The position numbers and the translations under genes were made by a program. A stretch of 54,096 bases of DNA. Source: Bacteroidales bacterium (GTDB taxonomy: Bacteria > Bacteroidota > Bacteroidia > Bacteroidales > P3). Under the pieces are notes generated by a model. The model saw only the letters and a program-made list of their open reading frames with translations. It was not told the origin of the DNA and did no database searches. Within the stretch, counting starts at the first letter, position 1; the number at the start of each line of letters is the position of its first letter. Below, in pieces: positions 31,366-41,182 of the stretch. Location: the NCBI GenBank assembly GCA_031260565.1, contig JAISLH010000021.1, forward strand, positions 1 through 54,096, written 5' to 3'.

Positions 31366-32674
31366 CTTCCACCAATTCCATTTGTGTTGCCCTTGAACCT
31401 TTGATTAAAATCGTGGAATCTTTAACAGGATTTGCCAAAAGATACTCTCGCAAGAGCAAAGAAGTAGAAAACCATAGTAAATTGTCATTTCCTTGACACA
31501 ATTCCTTATATTCCCCTCCCACGAAAGCAATCTGCTCAAAGCCATTGCCATTTACCAAATTCAAAACAGCCTTATGTTCCTGCCAACTATCGCTTCCAAG
31601 TTCCTTCATCGCACCAAGATAGACACGTTTGTTGCTTGCCGTCATCTTAATGAAAGCTTCCACAGAGGCTTTGACGCTTGACGGATTGGCATTATAGCAA
31701 TCCAAAATAAGAGTATTATGTTTGGTTTGTTTGATTTGGGAACGGTGATTTTCAGGATAGTAATTGGTGATAGCGTCCTTTATTTCCGCATCACTCAAAC
31801 CAAAATGTTTGCCAACTGAAACAGCCGCTAAAATATTTTGTGCATTGAAAGCACCTGTCAGATTAGAGGTTATTTCCATGCCATTGAAAGTAAGACTTGC
31901 CTGAGGTTTGGTATCATCAACTTGAGCGACTATATCAGCTTGTTGTTTTATGCTATAAGTAGTTTTGTTTGTAAGTTTTGCGGCTCTATTGGCAACATTC
32001 GTATCATCTAAATTAACAAAGGCGAAGCCGTTATGCTGTTCCAAATAGTCTAAAAGTTCACATTTGGTTTTTACAACGCCATCAAAAGAGCCAAACCCTT
32101 CAATATGAGCGTGTCCTATGTTGGTTATCAAGCCGTGAGTGGGCATTGCACGCTGGCAAAGGTAGCCTATCTCGCCGCAATGGTTAGCTCCCATTTCCAC
32201 AATAGCCATTTCGTATTGGTCAGTTACAGAAAGCAGCGTCAGAGGTACTCCTATATGATTATTAAAGTTGCCCTTAGTAGCCTGAGTCTTATATTTGCGA
32301 GAAAGAATGCTCATTAGCAGCTCTTTTGTGGTCGTTTTGCCGTTTGTTCCCGTTATTCCGATGACAGGGATTTTTAACTGCAAGCGGTGAAATATTGCTA
32401 AGGCGTCCAAAGTCTTGAAGACATCTTCCACAATGAAACATCTATCTTTATAATCTTGGGGAACAAGGTTTTCATTATCCATTACAACACAGCAAGCTCC
32501 CATTTCCAAAGCTCCTTTTGCGAATTGATTGCCGTCAAAGTTATCTCCACGCAGAGCAAAGAAGATGTCCCCTTGCTGAACCTTGCGGCTATCGGTTGTG
32601 ATGTGTGGATTATTAAGATAAATCTTATAAAGACTTTCTATTTGCTTGCTTTCGCTTTGATAATGCTTGACCAT
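31355..32674 (-). CDS. murF: UDP-N-acetylmuramoyl-tripeptide--D-Ala-D-Ala ligase
   Basis: A 439-residue Mur ligase that adds D-Ala-D-Ala to the UDP-MurNAc-tripeptide. TTDSRKVQQGDIFFALRG at 26-43 is the MurF-type UDP-binding start, the P-loop GTNGKTTTKE is at 109-118, and DCYNANPSS is typical of MurF rather than MurE. Its first 37 bases lie inside the end of the glycosyltransferase gene; no later in-frame start fits because homology begins near residue 14. Overlaps anmK at its end. Confidence 0.95.
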   Translation of the reverse strand: MVKHYQSESKQIESLYKIYLNNPHITTDSRKVQQGDIFFALRGDNFDGNQFAKGALEMGACCVVMDNENLVPQDYKDRCFIVEDVFKTLDALAIFHRLQLKIPVIGITGTNGKTTTKELLMSILSRKYKTQATKGNFNNHIGVPLTLLSVTDQYEMAIVEMGANHCGEIGYLCQRAMPTHGLITNIGHAHIEGFGSFDGVVKTKCELLDYLEQHNGFAFVNLDDTNVANRAAKLTNKTTYSIKQQADIVAQVDDTKPQASLTFNGMEITSNLTGAFNAQNILAAVSVGKHFGLSDAEIKDAITNYYPENHRSQIKQTKHNTLILDCYNANPSSVKASVEAFIKMTASNKRVYLGAMKELGSDSWQEHKAVLNLVNGNGFEQIAFVGGEYKELCQGNDNLLWFSTSLLLREYLLANPVKDSTILIKGSRATQMELVEDVL

Positions 32675-33771
32675 AATTTTTCAGATGATTTATCCCAATT
32701 AAACAAACGATTTTGCACTATTGCCTTCTCTATTAACGCTGCTCTTAATTCGGGTTTGGTAAAAATATCTTCCATAGCCGTTGCAATCTGATTGACGTTG
32801 GTCGGCTCGCAATACAGAGCTGCTTCACCACCTATTTCAGGCATTGAAGTGGTTGTTGAAGTTATGACGGCGGTTTGAGATGCGAAAGCCTCAACTATTG
32901 GTATGCCGAAGCCCTCAAAATGACTTACAAAAACTAAGGCTAAACTTGATGCAGCAATACGAGTAATGCGGTCTGCTTCAAGCCGTCCGGTGAAAACAAC
33001 ATCGTCTTTGAATATCATATTATTGTAAGCCGCTTCTATCTCATGGTCTTTCCACATAAGCGTCCCTATGATTATCAGTTTGACATCTGATTTTGTCCTG
33101 TTCTTAAACTCGTCAAAAGCTCTGAAAAGATTGTCCAAATTTTTCCTCTTATGCAACGCCCCCACAAAATAAAAGAAAGGCTTGCCCTGAGTATATTCCT
33201 CCCTAACCTTTTGTTGCTCTGCTTCGTTCAGAGGGATATATATTTCGTGGGAAGCATTATATACAACATCAACTTTATCTTCTGCAACGCCGAAAGAGTC
33301 TATCAAATCCCTGCGGCTATACTCTGAAACGGTGATAAGCCTGTTGCAATTACGGGCAAAGCGTGGAAAAAAGTGCAAATAATACTTCCTCATAACAGGG
33401 CTTTTGATGAAGCTGCTATTATGCCAAAAGTTTATATCGTGAATAGTATTTACCGTTGGTATTCTTGGTTTTTGTGGCATCCAACCGTCAGGTGAAAACA
33501 ACACATCTATCTTATATCGCTTCAAATAGCAGGGTAGTAAGAATTCAAAGTAAATCCACCACAACAAAGGGTGTCTTGTCGGTAGCGGAATGACGACAGG
33601 CTTGACGTTGGGTGCAAATATGAAATCAGGACTATACTTTCTGTCAAAGAAAAACACAAACTCCACTTCGGGGTGTGCCTTCACCATTCTGCTTAGCGTC
33701 TTTTGAGTAAAATAACCTATGCCTTCCAACCTCCCTTTCAGCAACAGCCTTGTATTGACACCTACTCTCAT
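32638..33771 (-). CDS. Glycosyltransferase family 4 protein
   Basis: A 377-residue GT-B-fold glycosyltransferase. GIGYFTQ is in the N-terminal domain; GALHKRKNL, then FEGFGIPIVEAF (the EX7E motif, about 285) and GGEAALYCEP form the nucleotide-sugar site of GT4. No transmembrane helix. Likely acts on an envelope polysaccharide or glycolipid at the cytoplasmic face; donor and acceptor unknown. It lies 16 bases after the FISUMP gene and overlaps murF by 37 bases. Confidence 0.9.
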   Translation of the reverse strand: MRVGVNTRLLLKGRLEGIGYFTQKTLSRMVKAHPEVEFVFFFDRKYSPDFIFAPNVKPVVIPLPTRHPLLWWIYFEFLLPCYLKRYKIDVLFSPDGWMPQKPRIPTVNTIHDINFWHNSSFIKSPVMRKYYLHFFPRFARNCNRLITVSEYSRRDLIDSFGVAEDKVDVVYNASHEIYIPLNEAEQQKVREEYTQGKPFFYFVGALHKRKNLDNLFRAFDEFKNRTKSDVKLIIIGTLMWKDHEIEAAYNNMIFKDDVVFTGRLEADRITRIAASSLALVFVSHFEGFGIPIVEAFASQTAVITSTTTSMPEIGGEAALYCEPTNVNQIATAMEDIFTKPELRAALIEKAIVQNRLFNWDKSSEKLWSSIIKAKASK

Positions 33772-33787
33772 TAACTCTTTGTTGATT

Positions 33788-34525
33788 TTATTTTTTCAAA
33801 CAACGGACTGAGCGACCAAAAACGCGGAAACCATAGATGGTAATATTGGTTGTAATGTCGTCTTTGTTGAAGTCAATACAGCCTGATGTCCCTTTGGATA
33901 CAGCATTGGCTGCCCAATAATATCCTCTTGTGCCAATATGCTGAAAGTTTCCATTATAGCCATTACGCAACCCTGCAGAAGGAAGAATCAATCTGCCATT
34001 GCCGATGTCCAAATAGAAATAGTCACCATTAGTACGCTTAACCTCATAACCCAAATTAAGTAAGGCTCTCCACTCCTCAGAGGTCGGCAAACGGTAACCA
34101 CAAGGGCAAGGATTATTGCGGTCATCTTCCTGCCACAAATCATAGTCGGGGTGCAGTATCCAGTCATTAGCCTTCTGCTCATCAACGATGAAGAGGCTGT
34201 TACCTGCTTCAAAAGTTCTTGAAAGGGTATAAGTGGTGTCGGCATATCGTTTTTCGTGTCCGTCTGTGGCTCGTCCCCATTGATAAAGGTCTCCCCACGA
34301 GTCGCTTGACGCACAATTAGAGGATATAGCCCCAAGATTGCGGTCAAGAAATATCAAAACACCAGCCTCAGTGCTTATAGGCGGCAACTCATAATAAACA
34401 AACTTCCCATTTTCGCTAAGAATGGGCTTTGCGAAGTTTATATCATAATTTTGAGACAACAGAGCAGAGCTATGAAACAAGCCATAACTCAATAATAATG
34501 CGAAAAGAGGTAATTTTCTGTGCAT
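33788..34525 (-). CDS. Secreted FISUMP-domain protein
   Basis: A 245-residue exported protein with signal peptide to about residue 24 (HSSALLSQ). The body is a FISUMP (Fibrobacter succinogenes major paralogous) domain: LDRNLGA, DLYQWGRATDGHE, CPCGYRLPTSEEWRAL, GYYWAAN and FGRSVRCLKK. The domain is distantly like SUMF1/C-type-lectin folds and is common in surface proteins of fibre-degrading Bacteroidetes; its function is unsettled. I chose ATG 34525: a TATCTTTG -7 element (plus-strand CAAAGATA, 34548-34555) is about 22 bases upstream and the longer frame runs through it. It leads the run to anmK. Confidence 0.85.
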   Translation of the reverse strand: MHRKLPLFALLLSYGLFHSSALLSQNYDINFAKPILSENGKFVYYELPPISTEAGVLIFLDRNLGAISSNCASSDSWGDLYQWGRATDGHEKRYADTTYTLSRTFEAGNSLFIVDEQKANDWILHPDYDLWQEDDRNNPCPCGYRLPTSEEWRALLNLGYEVKRTNGDYFYLDIGNGRLILPSAGLRNGYNGNFQHIGTRGYYWAANAVSKGTSGCIDFNKDDITTNITIYGFRVFGRSVRCLKK

Positions 34526-34686
34526 AATTTTCAATTTTAAGACCGAGCAAAGATAATATATTTTAATGAAAAGCACAAATGAAACTTTATTTGAGTGCAT
34601 TAAATAGCAATTTTATTTCACAAAAATTAAAATTAACGATGAGGAAACCTTACACGATTTTCATCATAAATAGTATGCTTTTCACC

Positions 34687-34783
34687 AAACGCCGCTTTAA
34701 TTTTCTAAAGCGGCGTTTCGTGACGCTAAAGTGGCGTTTCAAGAAATTAAAACGCCACTTTAGGAAAACGAAGCAGAGTTTGG
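34687..34783. repeat. Block module I (five blocks)
   Basis: Block starts at 34687, 34707, 34728, 34750 and 34770, spacing 20-22. Blocks 1-2 (AAACGCCGCTTT, AAAGCGGCGTTT) and 3-4 (AAAGTGGCGTTT, AAACGCCACTTT) are exact complements, giving two neighbouring hairpins. It carries the core GGCGTTTCGTGACGCT. It sits upstream of the FISUMP promoter and downstream of the LRR gene; no gene lies in 34526-34852. Confidence 0.92.
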
Positions 34784-34852
34784 CTAAAATTATGTGAAGT
34801 TACCTTTAGTCCAAATAAAAAAAGCCAGCTCATTTCAATGGATTAGTTATAC

Positions 34853-35821
34853 CTATTGCTTAATCACTTTCTTTGCACCAACCAAGTCTCCTTCATTTGT
34901 AATTATTCGCAAAAGATAAACTCCATTCGTCAAATACCGCATATCTATAACATTCTGCTTAATATTTATTTCTTTTGTGAGAATTGCCTTGCCATTAACA
35001 TCATACAATAGTAACTTGCCTTGAAAATCAGTTTTTAATTCTATATTAAGCATTTTTTCCACAGGATTTGGAAAAATCACAATTTCGTTTTCTTCAAACA
35101 TAATGCCATTTAGGGAACTATTGTTACAAGTATCCACATAAATAGTATCATATTGAGTAATATAAGTTGTATCGTGGATGTAAATAGTGTCATAAACATT
35201 GACATAAATTGTGTCGTGAATATAAATGGTATCATTTTCTGACGTACAGCCTTCAACCTCCTGCAAATTGGAAAATGTACCCCATATAGCATCGGTCTGA
35301 TAAGTAGTCAAACTTCCACATGGAACATAAATAGGAATGTTTCCTGACACTCCGTCAAAAGTAAATGCCGCAACAACAGGCGGCGAAATTGATTCTACAT
35401 TGATTTTTCCAAGTACCGTACAATTCGTAAAAAGGTAATTACCCATTGTAGCGATATTTATCGGAATGGTGATTGATTGCAGGCTACTGCAAAGGGAAAA
35501 GACACCATCACCAATCAAAGTAGCAGTGGTTGGCATCGCTACCGACACAAGTTTGTTTAATCTACTGAACGCACCATGTCCTATTGAGGTAACACCTTCC
35601 TCTACAACGGCACGCGTTATTACTTCCCTGTGAGCATACCATGGCTTACTATTCCATGTATAGTTTGACATTTGTCCTGTACCGCTAATAGTTAGCAGGC
35701 TGTCACTTGTTACTTGCCAAGTTAAGACTCCACTTGTTCCTGAAGCAATAATCGTTTGGCTTTTTACATTTGTTGCATTTAAGCCCCATAAGACTAATGC
35801 GATAATAATAAGTTTTTGCAT
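34853..35821 (-). CDS. Secreted BspA-like leucine-rich repeat protein with T9SS sorting domain
   Basis: A 322-residue exported protein. After the signal peptide (to about residue 21) come LRR_5/BspA-like repeats (about 75-185; for example GVTSIGHGAF and SLQSITIP). A low-complexity linker of DTIY-type repeats (about 196-233) follows. The C terminus is a T9SS type A sorting domain: FPNPVEKMLNIEL, LLYDVNG, NGVYLLRI, final KKVIKQ. Such proteins are exported by T9SS and attached to the surface, often for adhesion. A TAATTTTG -7 element (plus-strand CAAAATTA, 35848-35855) lies about 27 bases upstream. Confidence 0.88.
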   Translation of the reverse strand: MQKLIIIALVLWGLNATNVKSQTIIASGTSGVLTWQVTSDSLLTISGTGQMSNYTWNSKPWYAHREVITRAVVEEGVTSIGHGAFSRLNKLVSVAMPTTATLIGDGVFSLCSSLQSITIPINIATMGNYLFTNCTVLGKINVESISPPVVAAFTFDGVSGNIPIYVPCGSLTTYQTDAIWGTFSNLQEVEGCTSENDTIYIHDTIYVNVYDTIYIHDTTYITQYDTIYVDTCNNSSLNGIMFEENEIVIFPNPVEKMLNIELKTDFQGKLLLYDVNGKAILTKEINIKQNVIDMRYLTNGVYLLRIITNEGDLVGAKKVIKQ

Positions 35822-35990
35822 ATCTATTTTGATTTAATTTTAGATTGCAAAATTACTGATATAAGTTGTTGCTATAAATACCTAAAAATAGTGAAAATTA
35901 GGCTGGAAACCCTTATTTTTAACCAAACTTATGCTCAAAATGGCTGCTTAATATAAACAAAATGAGATGAAAGTATAAAATAAAATAGTA

Positions 35991-36908
35991 TTATTTTACT
36001 CTTGTTGCAAAGGCAATATTGGAAAGCAACTTCTCATATTTTATGTCTTCCAAACCACTGGTTTTTCTGGCTATTTGTAAGTCAGAAGTGGTGAAAGAGC
36101 CTTGTGAAATCTTTGTTAATAAGTCTATTATTGGTTTTTGAGGCTGCATATCTTCATTGCGGTTTATGTATGCCTTATTGTTGTGTGGGCAAACGTCAAG
36201 GCAGATGTCGCAACCAAAGATATAGTGCTGCGTATCAATGTTGTGGGGAATTTGTCCTTTATTTATTTTTGTGTGAAAGGAGATACATAGGTTGGCATTA
36301 ACGTTTCGATTGAAGTCAATAGCGTGATTGGGGCAGGCATTGAGGCAAAGGTCGCAGTTTCCACAAGGGTCATCGTCTTCAACCTCACAATAATCGCTCT
36401 CAAAATTACAGATAATTTCGCCAAGTAAAACCTTGCTGCCGTAATCCTTGCTAACGAAAAGACTATTCTTTCCAATAGAGCCGAGTTTTGCCTTCTTCGC
36501 CCAAATTTTCTCAAAAATGGGAACACTATCTACGCATATCTTAAACTGAAAATTAGGATATATTTCCTTTATTTGCTGAGCGATAAGATAGAGTTTTGAT
36601 TTGATAAGTTTGTGATAGTCATTGCACAAAGCATAAGAGGCAATGCGAAGTTCAGTGTCGGGTTTGAAGCCGTTATTGTAGGAAAGGACGAAGGAAAAAA
36701 TGGTCTTTGCTCCCTCTAAAAGCAAAGTCGGGTCAAGCCTCTTGTCAATATTTTTCTCTAAATAGAGCATTGAAGCATTGTAATTGAGATTTAGATAATT
36801 GGAAAAGAAATCCGAAGGCAATCTTTCAGCTTTTGACGCCCCGCAATCCTGAAATCCGACCTTTGAAGCCAAACTCTTAACCAACAAAAGAGGGATATGG
36901 TTAGACAT
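35991..36908 (-). CDS. queG: Epoxyqueuosine reductase
   Basis: A 305-residue QueG that reduces epoxyqueuosine in tRNA to queuosine using cobalamin and two [4Fe-4S] clusters. The cluster motifs are CGNCDLCLNACP and CDICLDVCPHN in the second half. The N-terminal region has YLEKNIDKRLDP, typical of the family. It starts 2 bases after the dnaE stop, so the two are co-transcribed. With queE at 13 kb this supports a queuosine-making cell. Confidence 0.93.
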   Translation of the reverse strand: MSNHIPLLLVKSLASKVGFQDCGASKAERLPSDFFSNYLNLNYNASMLYLEKNIDKRLDPTLLLEGAKTIFSFVLSYNNGFKPDTELRIASYALCNDYHKLIKSKLYLIAQQIKEIYPNFQFKICVDSVPIFEKIWAKKAKLGSIGKNSLFVSKDYGSKVLLGEIICNFESDYCEVEDDDPCGNCDLCLNACPNHAIDFNRNVNANLCISFHTKINKGQIPHNIDTQHYIFGCDICLDVCPHNNKAYINRNEDMQPQKPIIDLLTKISQGSFTTSDLQIARKTSGLEDIKYEKLLSNIAFATRVK

Positions 36909-36910
36909 TT

Positions 36911-39900
36911 TTAGAAACTACGGCTGTTGATTGTGTAATTTGCAATGAGTCTTTGCTCAACTAATGATGCTATTTTATCTAAAAATACTTGTACTTCAAC
37001 CTTATGCTTCTTGCCTTTCAAAGTTACAGCAACCTCATTTTGTCTATCAACAATTAGAAAGTTCAAACCAATTGCGCCCTTTGAAGTCTTGGCTGCCTGT
37101 TCCAAAATATCGTAAAGCTGATTGCTCATATTATCAATGTCAATTACCAAAGAAATAGATGTAGCATAAGTAGTTAGCACACCGTCTAACGGCTCTATTT
37201 TGCTAATCTTAAACTCCAATTCATCGTTTGTTGCTCCGCCTGCACTCCATTTGTTTTTGACGCTGCCCTTTATTAGAACCGCAAAGCCATTGCGAAGATA
37301 ACTTTTGAAGTTTAGGTAATCTTTGCCAAACAATGTTATTTCCTGCGAGCCGCTTTGGTCATCTATGCGAAACGAACCATAGGGCGTGTTCTTTTTTGAA
37401 ATCCTTTCTGACACCGATTGAATAATACCTCCTATTGTTAGGTCTTTTCCTTTCAGTTCTTCAAGATTTTGTAAGTCTTCTATCTGATTAGTCACAAACG
37501 TTCTAATGGCATCTTTGTATTGGTCAAGAGGATGCCCAGATATATAGAAACCTATGATTTCCTTTTCATACGATAGCTTCTCTAAATCACTCCATGGCTC
37601 ACAGGTAGGGATAACAGGGTCTTCCACTGCCTGCGTTTCGCCGTCTTCAAACAAGGAAACCTGAGGCGAAGATAGCAATTCCTTATATTTTGTGCCGTAA
37701 CGGATAAGTTTTTCCAAGAAAGGCAGCTCGTCTTTTCCCTCTTTGGAATAGAAATACTGAGCTCTATGGGCATTATCAAAACAATCAAAAGCACCGGATT
37801 TAACCAATGATTCAAGGCATCTTTTATTCACCACACCCTGATCAATTCTCTGTATGAAGTCAAAGCAAGACGAAAAGTCGCCTCCCTCATTACGTACTCT
37901 TATTATTTCCTCTGCCGCTTTCTCTCCAACGCCTTTGATAGCCGCTAAGCCAAAGAGAATATCCCCTTTCTTATTAACCATAAAGTTTAAGTCCGATTCA
38001 TTAACCGAAGGTGCAAGAACATTTATCTTTTGTCTCAAACACTCGTCTATATAGAACGAAATAGCCCTAATATCTTTGAGATTATGAGTCAGAATGGACG
38101 ACATATATTCACCTGTGTAATGAGCCTTCAGGTATCCTGTCTGAAAGGCAATGTAGGAGTAACAAGTAGAGTGAGATTTGTTGAAGGCATACTTGGCAAA
38201 CTCTCCCCAATCGTCCCATATCTTCTCAACCTTCTTCTGCTCATAACCATTGTCGGTGCAGCCCTTAATAAACTTGTCCTTTAATTGTGCCATAACGTCC
38301 TGTTGCTTTTTGCCCATAGCCTTACGCAGTTTGTCGGCTTGCCCTGGCGTAAAGTCAGCTAAGACTTGCGAGAGTTGCATGACCTGTTCCTGATAAACAG
38401 TTATACCATACGTCTCAGCAAGGTATTTTTCCATTACATCAAAGGTGTATTCTATCTTTTCCTGCCCGTTTTTTCTCCTTATAAAGGACGGAATGTAGCT
38501 CATAGGACCGGGTCTGTATAGGGCATTCATTGCAATTAAGTCTTCAAATCGGTCGGGTTTCAAGTTCTGCAAGTGCATTCTCATTCCGTCAGACTCAAAC
38601 TGAAATGTGCCAATGGTATCTCCTCGTTGAAATAACGCCAAGGTATCTTTGTCGTCAAGGGGAATATGGTCTATATCAATTTTTACGCCGTGTGTTTTCA
38701 TAATATTATCACAGGTATCCTTTATTATAGACAAGTTTTTCAGCCCAAGAAAGTCCATTTTAATCATACCAACACTTTCTATAAGCGTTCCCTCAAACTG
38801 CGACACCATCATATTACCCATAGTATTTTCTTCCTTTTCCGTAGGCTTGGCAACAGGTATGTAGTTAGAGATGTCATCAGGTCCTATCACAACACCACAG
38901 GCATGAACACCAGTATTTCGTATTGAGCCTTCAAGTTTAAGAGCCAAATTTAAGGTTCTCTTAACCAATTCGCTGCCGTGTTCTAATTCGTGCCTCATCT
39001 CTTCTGTCTTGTAGGCGTCTTCAAGTTTCGTACCGGGTTTATCAGAGACTAACTTCGCTAAACGATTAGATTCATTAAGCGGAAGGTCTAACACACGAGC
39101 CACGTCTTTTATTGCCATTTTGGCTGCCATAGAGCCAAAGGTTACTATTTGTACCACGTGGTCTTTACCATATTTCTCTCTAACGTAGTCAAGGGTTCGC
39201 TCCCTCCCCTCATCATCAAAATCCACGTCAATATCAGGCAAAGATATACGGTCAGGATTGAGAAATCGCTCAAAAAGCAAGCCATAAGCCAAAGGGTCAA
39301 TCGTTGTTATACCCAAGCTATACGCCACAACAGAGCCAGCAGCCGAGCCTCTACCCGGACCAACTATTACTCCCAAATGCTCTCTTGAATGATTGATGAA
39401 GTCCTGCACGATAAGAAAATAGCCGGGAAAGCCCATCCATTCAATAGTTGCCAATTCGCTCTTAAGCCTTTGCTCAACGTTTTCAGGCAAGGGCTCACCA
39501 TATTGTTTCTTTGCCCCTTCATAAGCAAGATATTCCAAATATGCACACTCAAATTTGGTTCGTACAATCTTATCATAGCCTCCTTTCCCTATCACTTGGC
39601 GTTTAATGAGTGCATTTTGTTCTTCCGTTCCTTTCTCCTGCTCCGATACTTCACCCTTTTGCTCTAATTCCTTATATATTTCCTCCTCTATAACCTCTTT
39701 CGGGTACAACCGATAATACTCTTCAATGCCTCCAAACTCCATTGGTATATCAAAAACAGGCAAAACGGGGTTGCGCTCCATTTTATATATCTCTACCTTA
39801 CTCACAATCTCTTGCGTGTTACTGATTGCTTCGGGTGCTTCTTTGAATAGGTCAAGCATTTCTTCTTCTGACTTCAAATACTCTTCACCTGTGTACATCA

Positions 39901-40603
39901 TCTTGGTTTCATCGCTGAATTTCTTACCAGTATTGAGGCAGACAAGGACAGAATGAGCTTCAAAATCTTCTTTATTGACAAAATGAACGTCATTTGACGC
40001 TATCAATTTTATGTTTAACTGCTTGCTAAACAAGATTAACTGCTTGCGAACAATCTCTTCCTCGTGCAGATGATGATTTTGAATTTCCAAATAAAAGTCT
40101 TCACCAAACGCATCCCTATATCTATTGATAGCCTTCTCCGCTGCAACCAAATCATCGTTAAGAATAAGCTGCTGAACCAAGCCTCCGATACAGGCAGTTG
40201 TACAAATCAAGCCTTCTGTGTATTGAAACAGCAGTTCTTCATCTATTCTCGGCTTACTGTAATAGGCTTCGCGGGCAAAGGAAAGGGAGCTTAATTTGGT
40301 AAGGTTTTTGTAACCGACTGCGTTTTTGGCTAATAGAATAAGGTGGTCGCCACCTTGCTGGAGCTTGTCTTTGTTGAAACGGCTTCCTCTGGCAACATAC
40401 ATTTCGCAACCGATAATTGGAGTTATCCCTTCCTTGATAGCGGTGTTATAGAAATCTAAAACACCATAGAGATTGCCATGGTCAGTGATAGCAATAGCTG
40501 CCATATTAAGCTCTTTTGTTCTTTTGATAAGGTTCTTCACCGATGCAGCGCCGTCAAGTATTGAATACTGCGTATGGACGTGTAGATGTGTAAATTGCGA
40601 CAT
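36911..40603 (-). CDS. dnaE: DNA polymerase III alpha subunit
   Basis: A 1230-residue replicative polymerase of the DnaE1 type. An N-terminal PHP domain (HLHVHTQYSILDGA near 7-20, ITDHGNLYG), a polymerase core with the catalytic LPDIDVDF near 455, the fingers and beta-binding region, and a C-terminal OB fold (LTIGGIIQSVS). Full length. A TACTTTTG -7 element (plus-strand CAAAAGTA, 40640-40647) lies upstream. It is followed by queG. The large block module J lies upstream of its promoter, in the divergent gap. Confidence 0.97.
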   Translation of the reverse strand: MSQFTHLHVHTQYSILDGAASVKNLIKRTKELNMAAIAITDHGNLYGVLDFYNTAIKEGITPIIGCEMYVARGSRFNKDKLQQGGDHLILLAKNAVGYKNLTKLSSLSFAREAYYSKPRIDEELLFQYTEGLICTTACIGGLVQQLILNDDLVAAEKAINRYRDAFGEDFYLEIQNHHLHEEEIVRKQLILFSKQLNIKLIASNDVHFVNKEDFEAHSVLVCLNTGKKFSDETKMMYTGEEYLKSEEEMLDLFKEAPEAISNTQEIVSKVEIYKMERNPVLPVFDIPMEFGGIEEYYRLYPKEVIEEEIYKELEQKGEVSEQEKGTEEQNALIKRQVIGKGGYDKIVRTKFECAYLEYLAYEGAKKQYGEPLPENVEQRLKSELATIEWMGFPGYFLIVQDFINHSREHLGVIVGPGRGSAAGSVVAYSLGITTIDPLAYGLLFERFLNPDRISLPDIDVDFDDEGRERTLDYVREKYGKDHVVQIVTFGSMAAKMAIKDVARVLDLPLNESNRLAKLVSDKPGTKLEDAYKTEEMRHELEHGSELVKRTLNLALKLEGSIRNTGVHACGVVIGPDDISNYIPVAKPTEKEENTMGNMMVSQFEGTLIESVGMIKMDFLGLKNLSIIKDTCDNIMKTHGVKIDIDHIPLDDKDTLALFQRGDTIGTFQFESDGMRMHLQNLKPDRFEDLIAMNALYRPGPMSYIPSFIRRKNGQEKIEYTFDVMEKYLAETYGITVYQEQVMQLSQVLADFTPGQADKLRKAMGKKQQDVMAQLKDKFIKGCTDNGYEQKKVEKIWDDWGEFAKYAFNKSHSTCYSYIAFQTGYLKAHYTGEYMSSILTHNLKDIRAISFYIDECLRQKINVLAPSVNESDLNFMVNKKGDILFGLAAIKGVGEKAAEEIIRVRNEGGDFSSCFDFIQRIDQGVVNKRCLESLVKSGAFDCFDNAHRAQYFYSKEGKDELPFLEKLIRYGTKYKELLSSPQVSLFEDGETQAVEDPVIPTCEPWSDLEKLSYEKEIIGFYISGHPLDQYKDAIRTFVTNQIEDLQNLEELKGKDLTIGGIIQSVSERISKKNTPYGSFRIDDQSGSQEITLFGKDYLNFKSYLRNGFAVLIKGSVKNKWSAGGATNDELEFKISKIEPLDGVLTTYATSISLVIDIDNMSNQLYDILEQAAKTSKGAIGLNFLIVDRQNEVAVTLKGKKHKVEVQVFLDKIASLVEQRLIANYTINSRSF

Positions 40604-40892
40604 AATATAAATAAATCAGATGTTGGAAATAAATTTCTGCAAAAGTATAAAAGATTTTACTATCAAAGGCTTCAATTTTCAAAATAGTTCAAAAAAGGTA
40701 GTGCAGGTAGTGTTTAAGGTTCGGGATTATTCTTATAATAGTCTAATAATCAATATTGTTTAAATATAATTAACAAAAAAGACAGGGTTATTACTCTATA
40801 TTTTTTTTGCCTCTCAAAAGCTCAAAACGATGTACAAAATTGCTATCAAAAATTGGCAAAATAATTACACCTTAACAAGCAATAAGTTATTA

Positions 40893-41097
40893 AAACGCCA
40901 TTTTAACTTCACCAAACGCCGTTTCATTTCAACGAAGTGGTGTTTAAAATTCGGTAGGTATATACCAAAAATTCGGTAGGTATATACCTATCGCTCGTTT
41001 GGTATATACCAAATTTTCGTTTGCTATATACCTACCGAATTTAAAGTGGCGTTTTGGTAACATAAAACAGCATATAGTCAAGTTAAAACAGCGTTTG
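40893..41097. repeat. Block module J: AAACGCC-type blocks flanking a 22-bp palindrome array
   Basis: Ten units at 40893, 40914, 40934, 40956, 40978, 41000, 41022, 41043, 41065 and 41086, spacing 20-22. The outer units are AAACGCC/GGCGTTT or AAACAGC blocks; the middle four are GGTATATACC. It is in the divergent gap between dnaE and the amidohydrolase, the only module not near a 3' end. The rest of 40604-41182 is AT-rich with no gene. A TACTTTTG -7 element for the amidohydrolase is at 41154-41161. Confidence 0.92.
40957..41032. repeat. Four-unit 22-bp array of the palindrome GGTATATACC
   Basis: Perfect GGTATATACC at 40957-40966, 40979-40988 and 41001-41010, and GCTATATACC at 41023-41032. All are exactly 22 bp apart, the same spacing as the unrelated GATGTACATC array at 5.4 kb. 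Confidence 0.95.
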
Positions 41098-41182
41098 GGT
41101 AACTTATTGCTTAATTTTGGCACTTCCTAATCTATGAAAAGAAATGTTTTTATTACTTTTGCCGCCGTAAAACATAGTAAAA

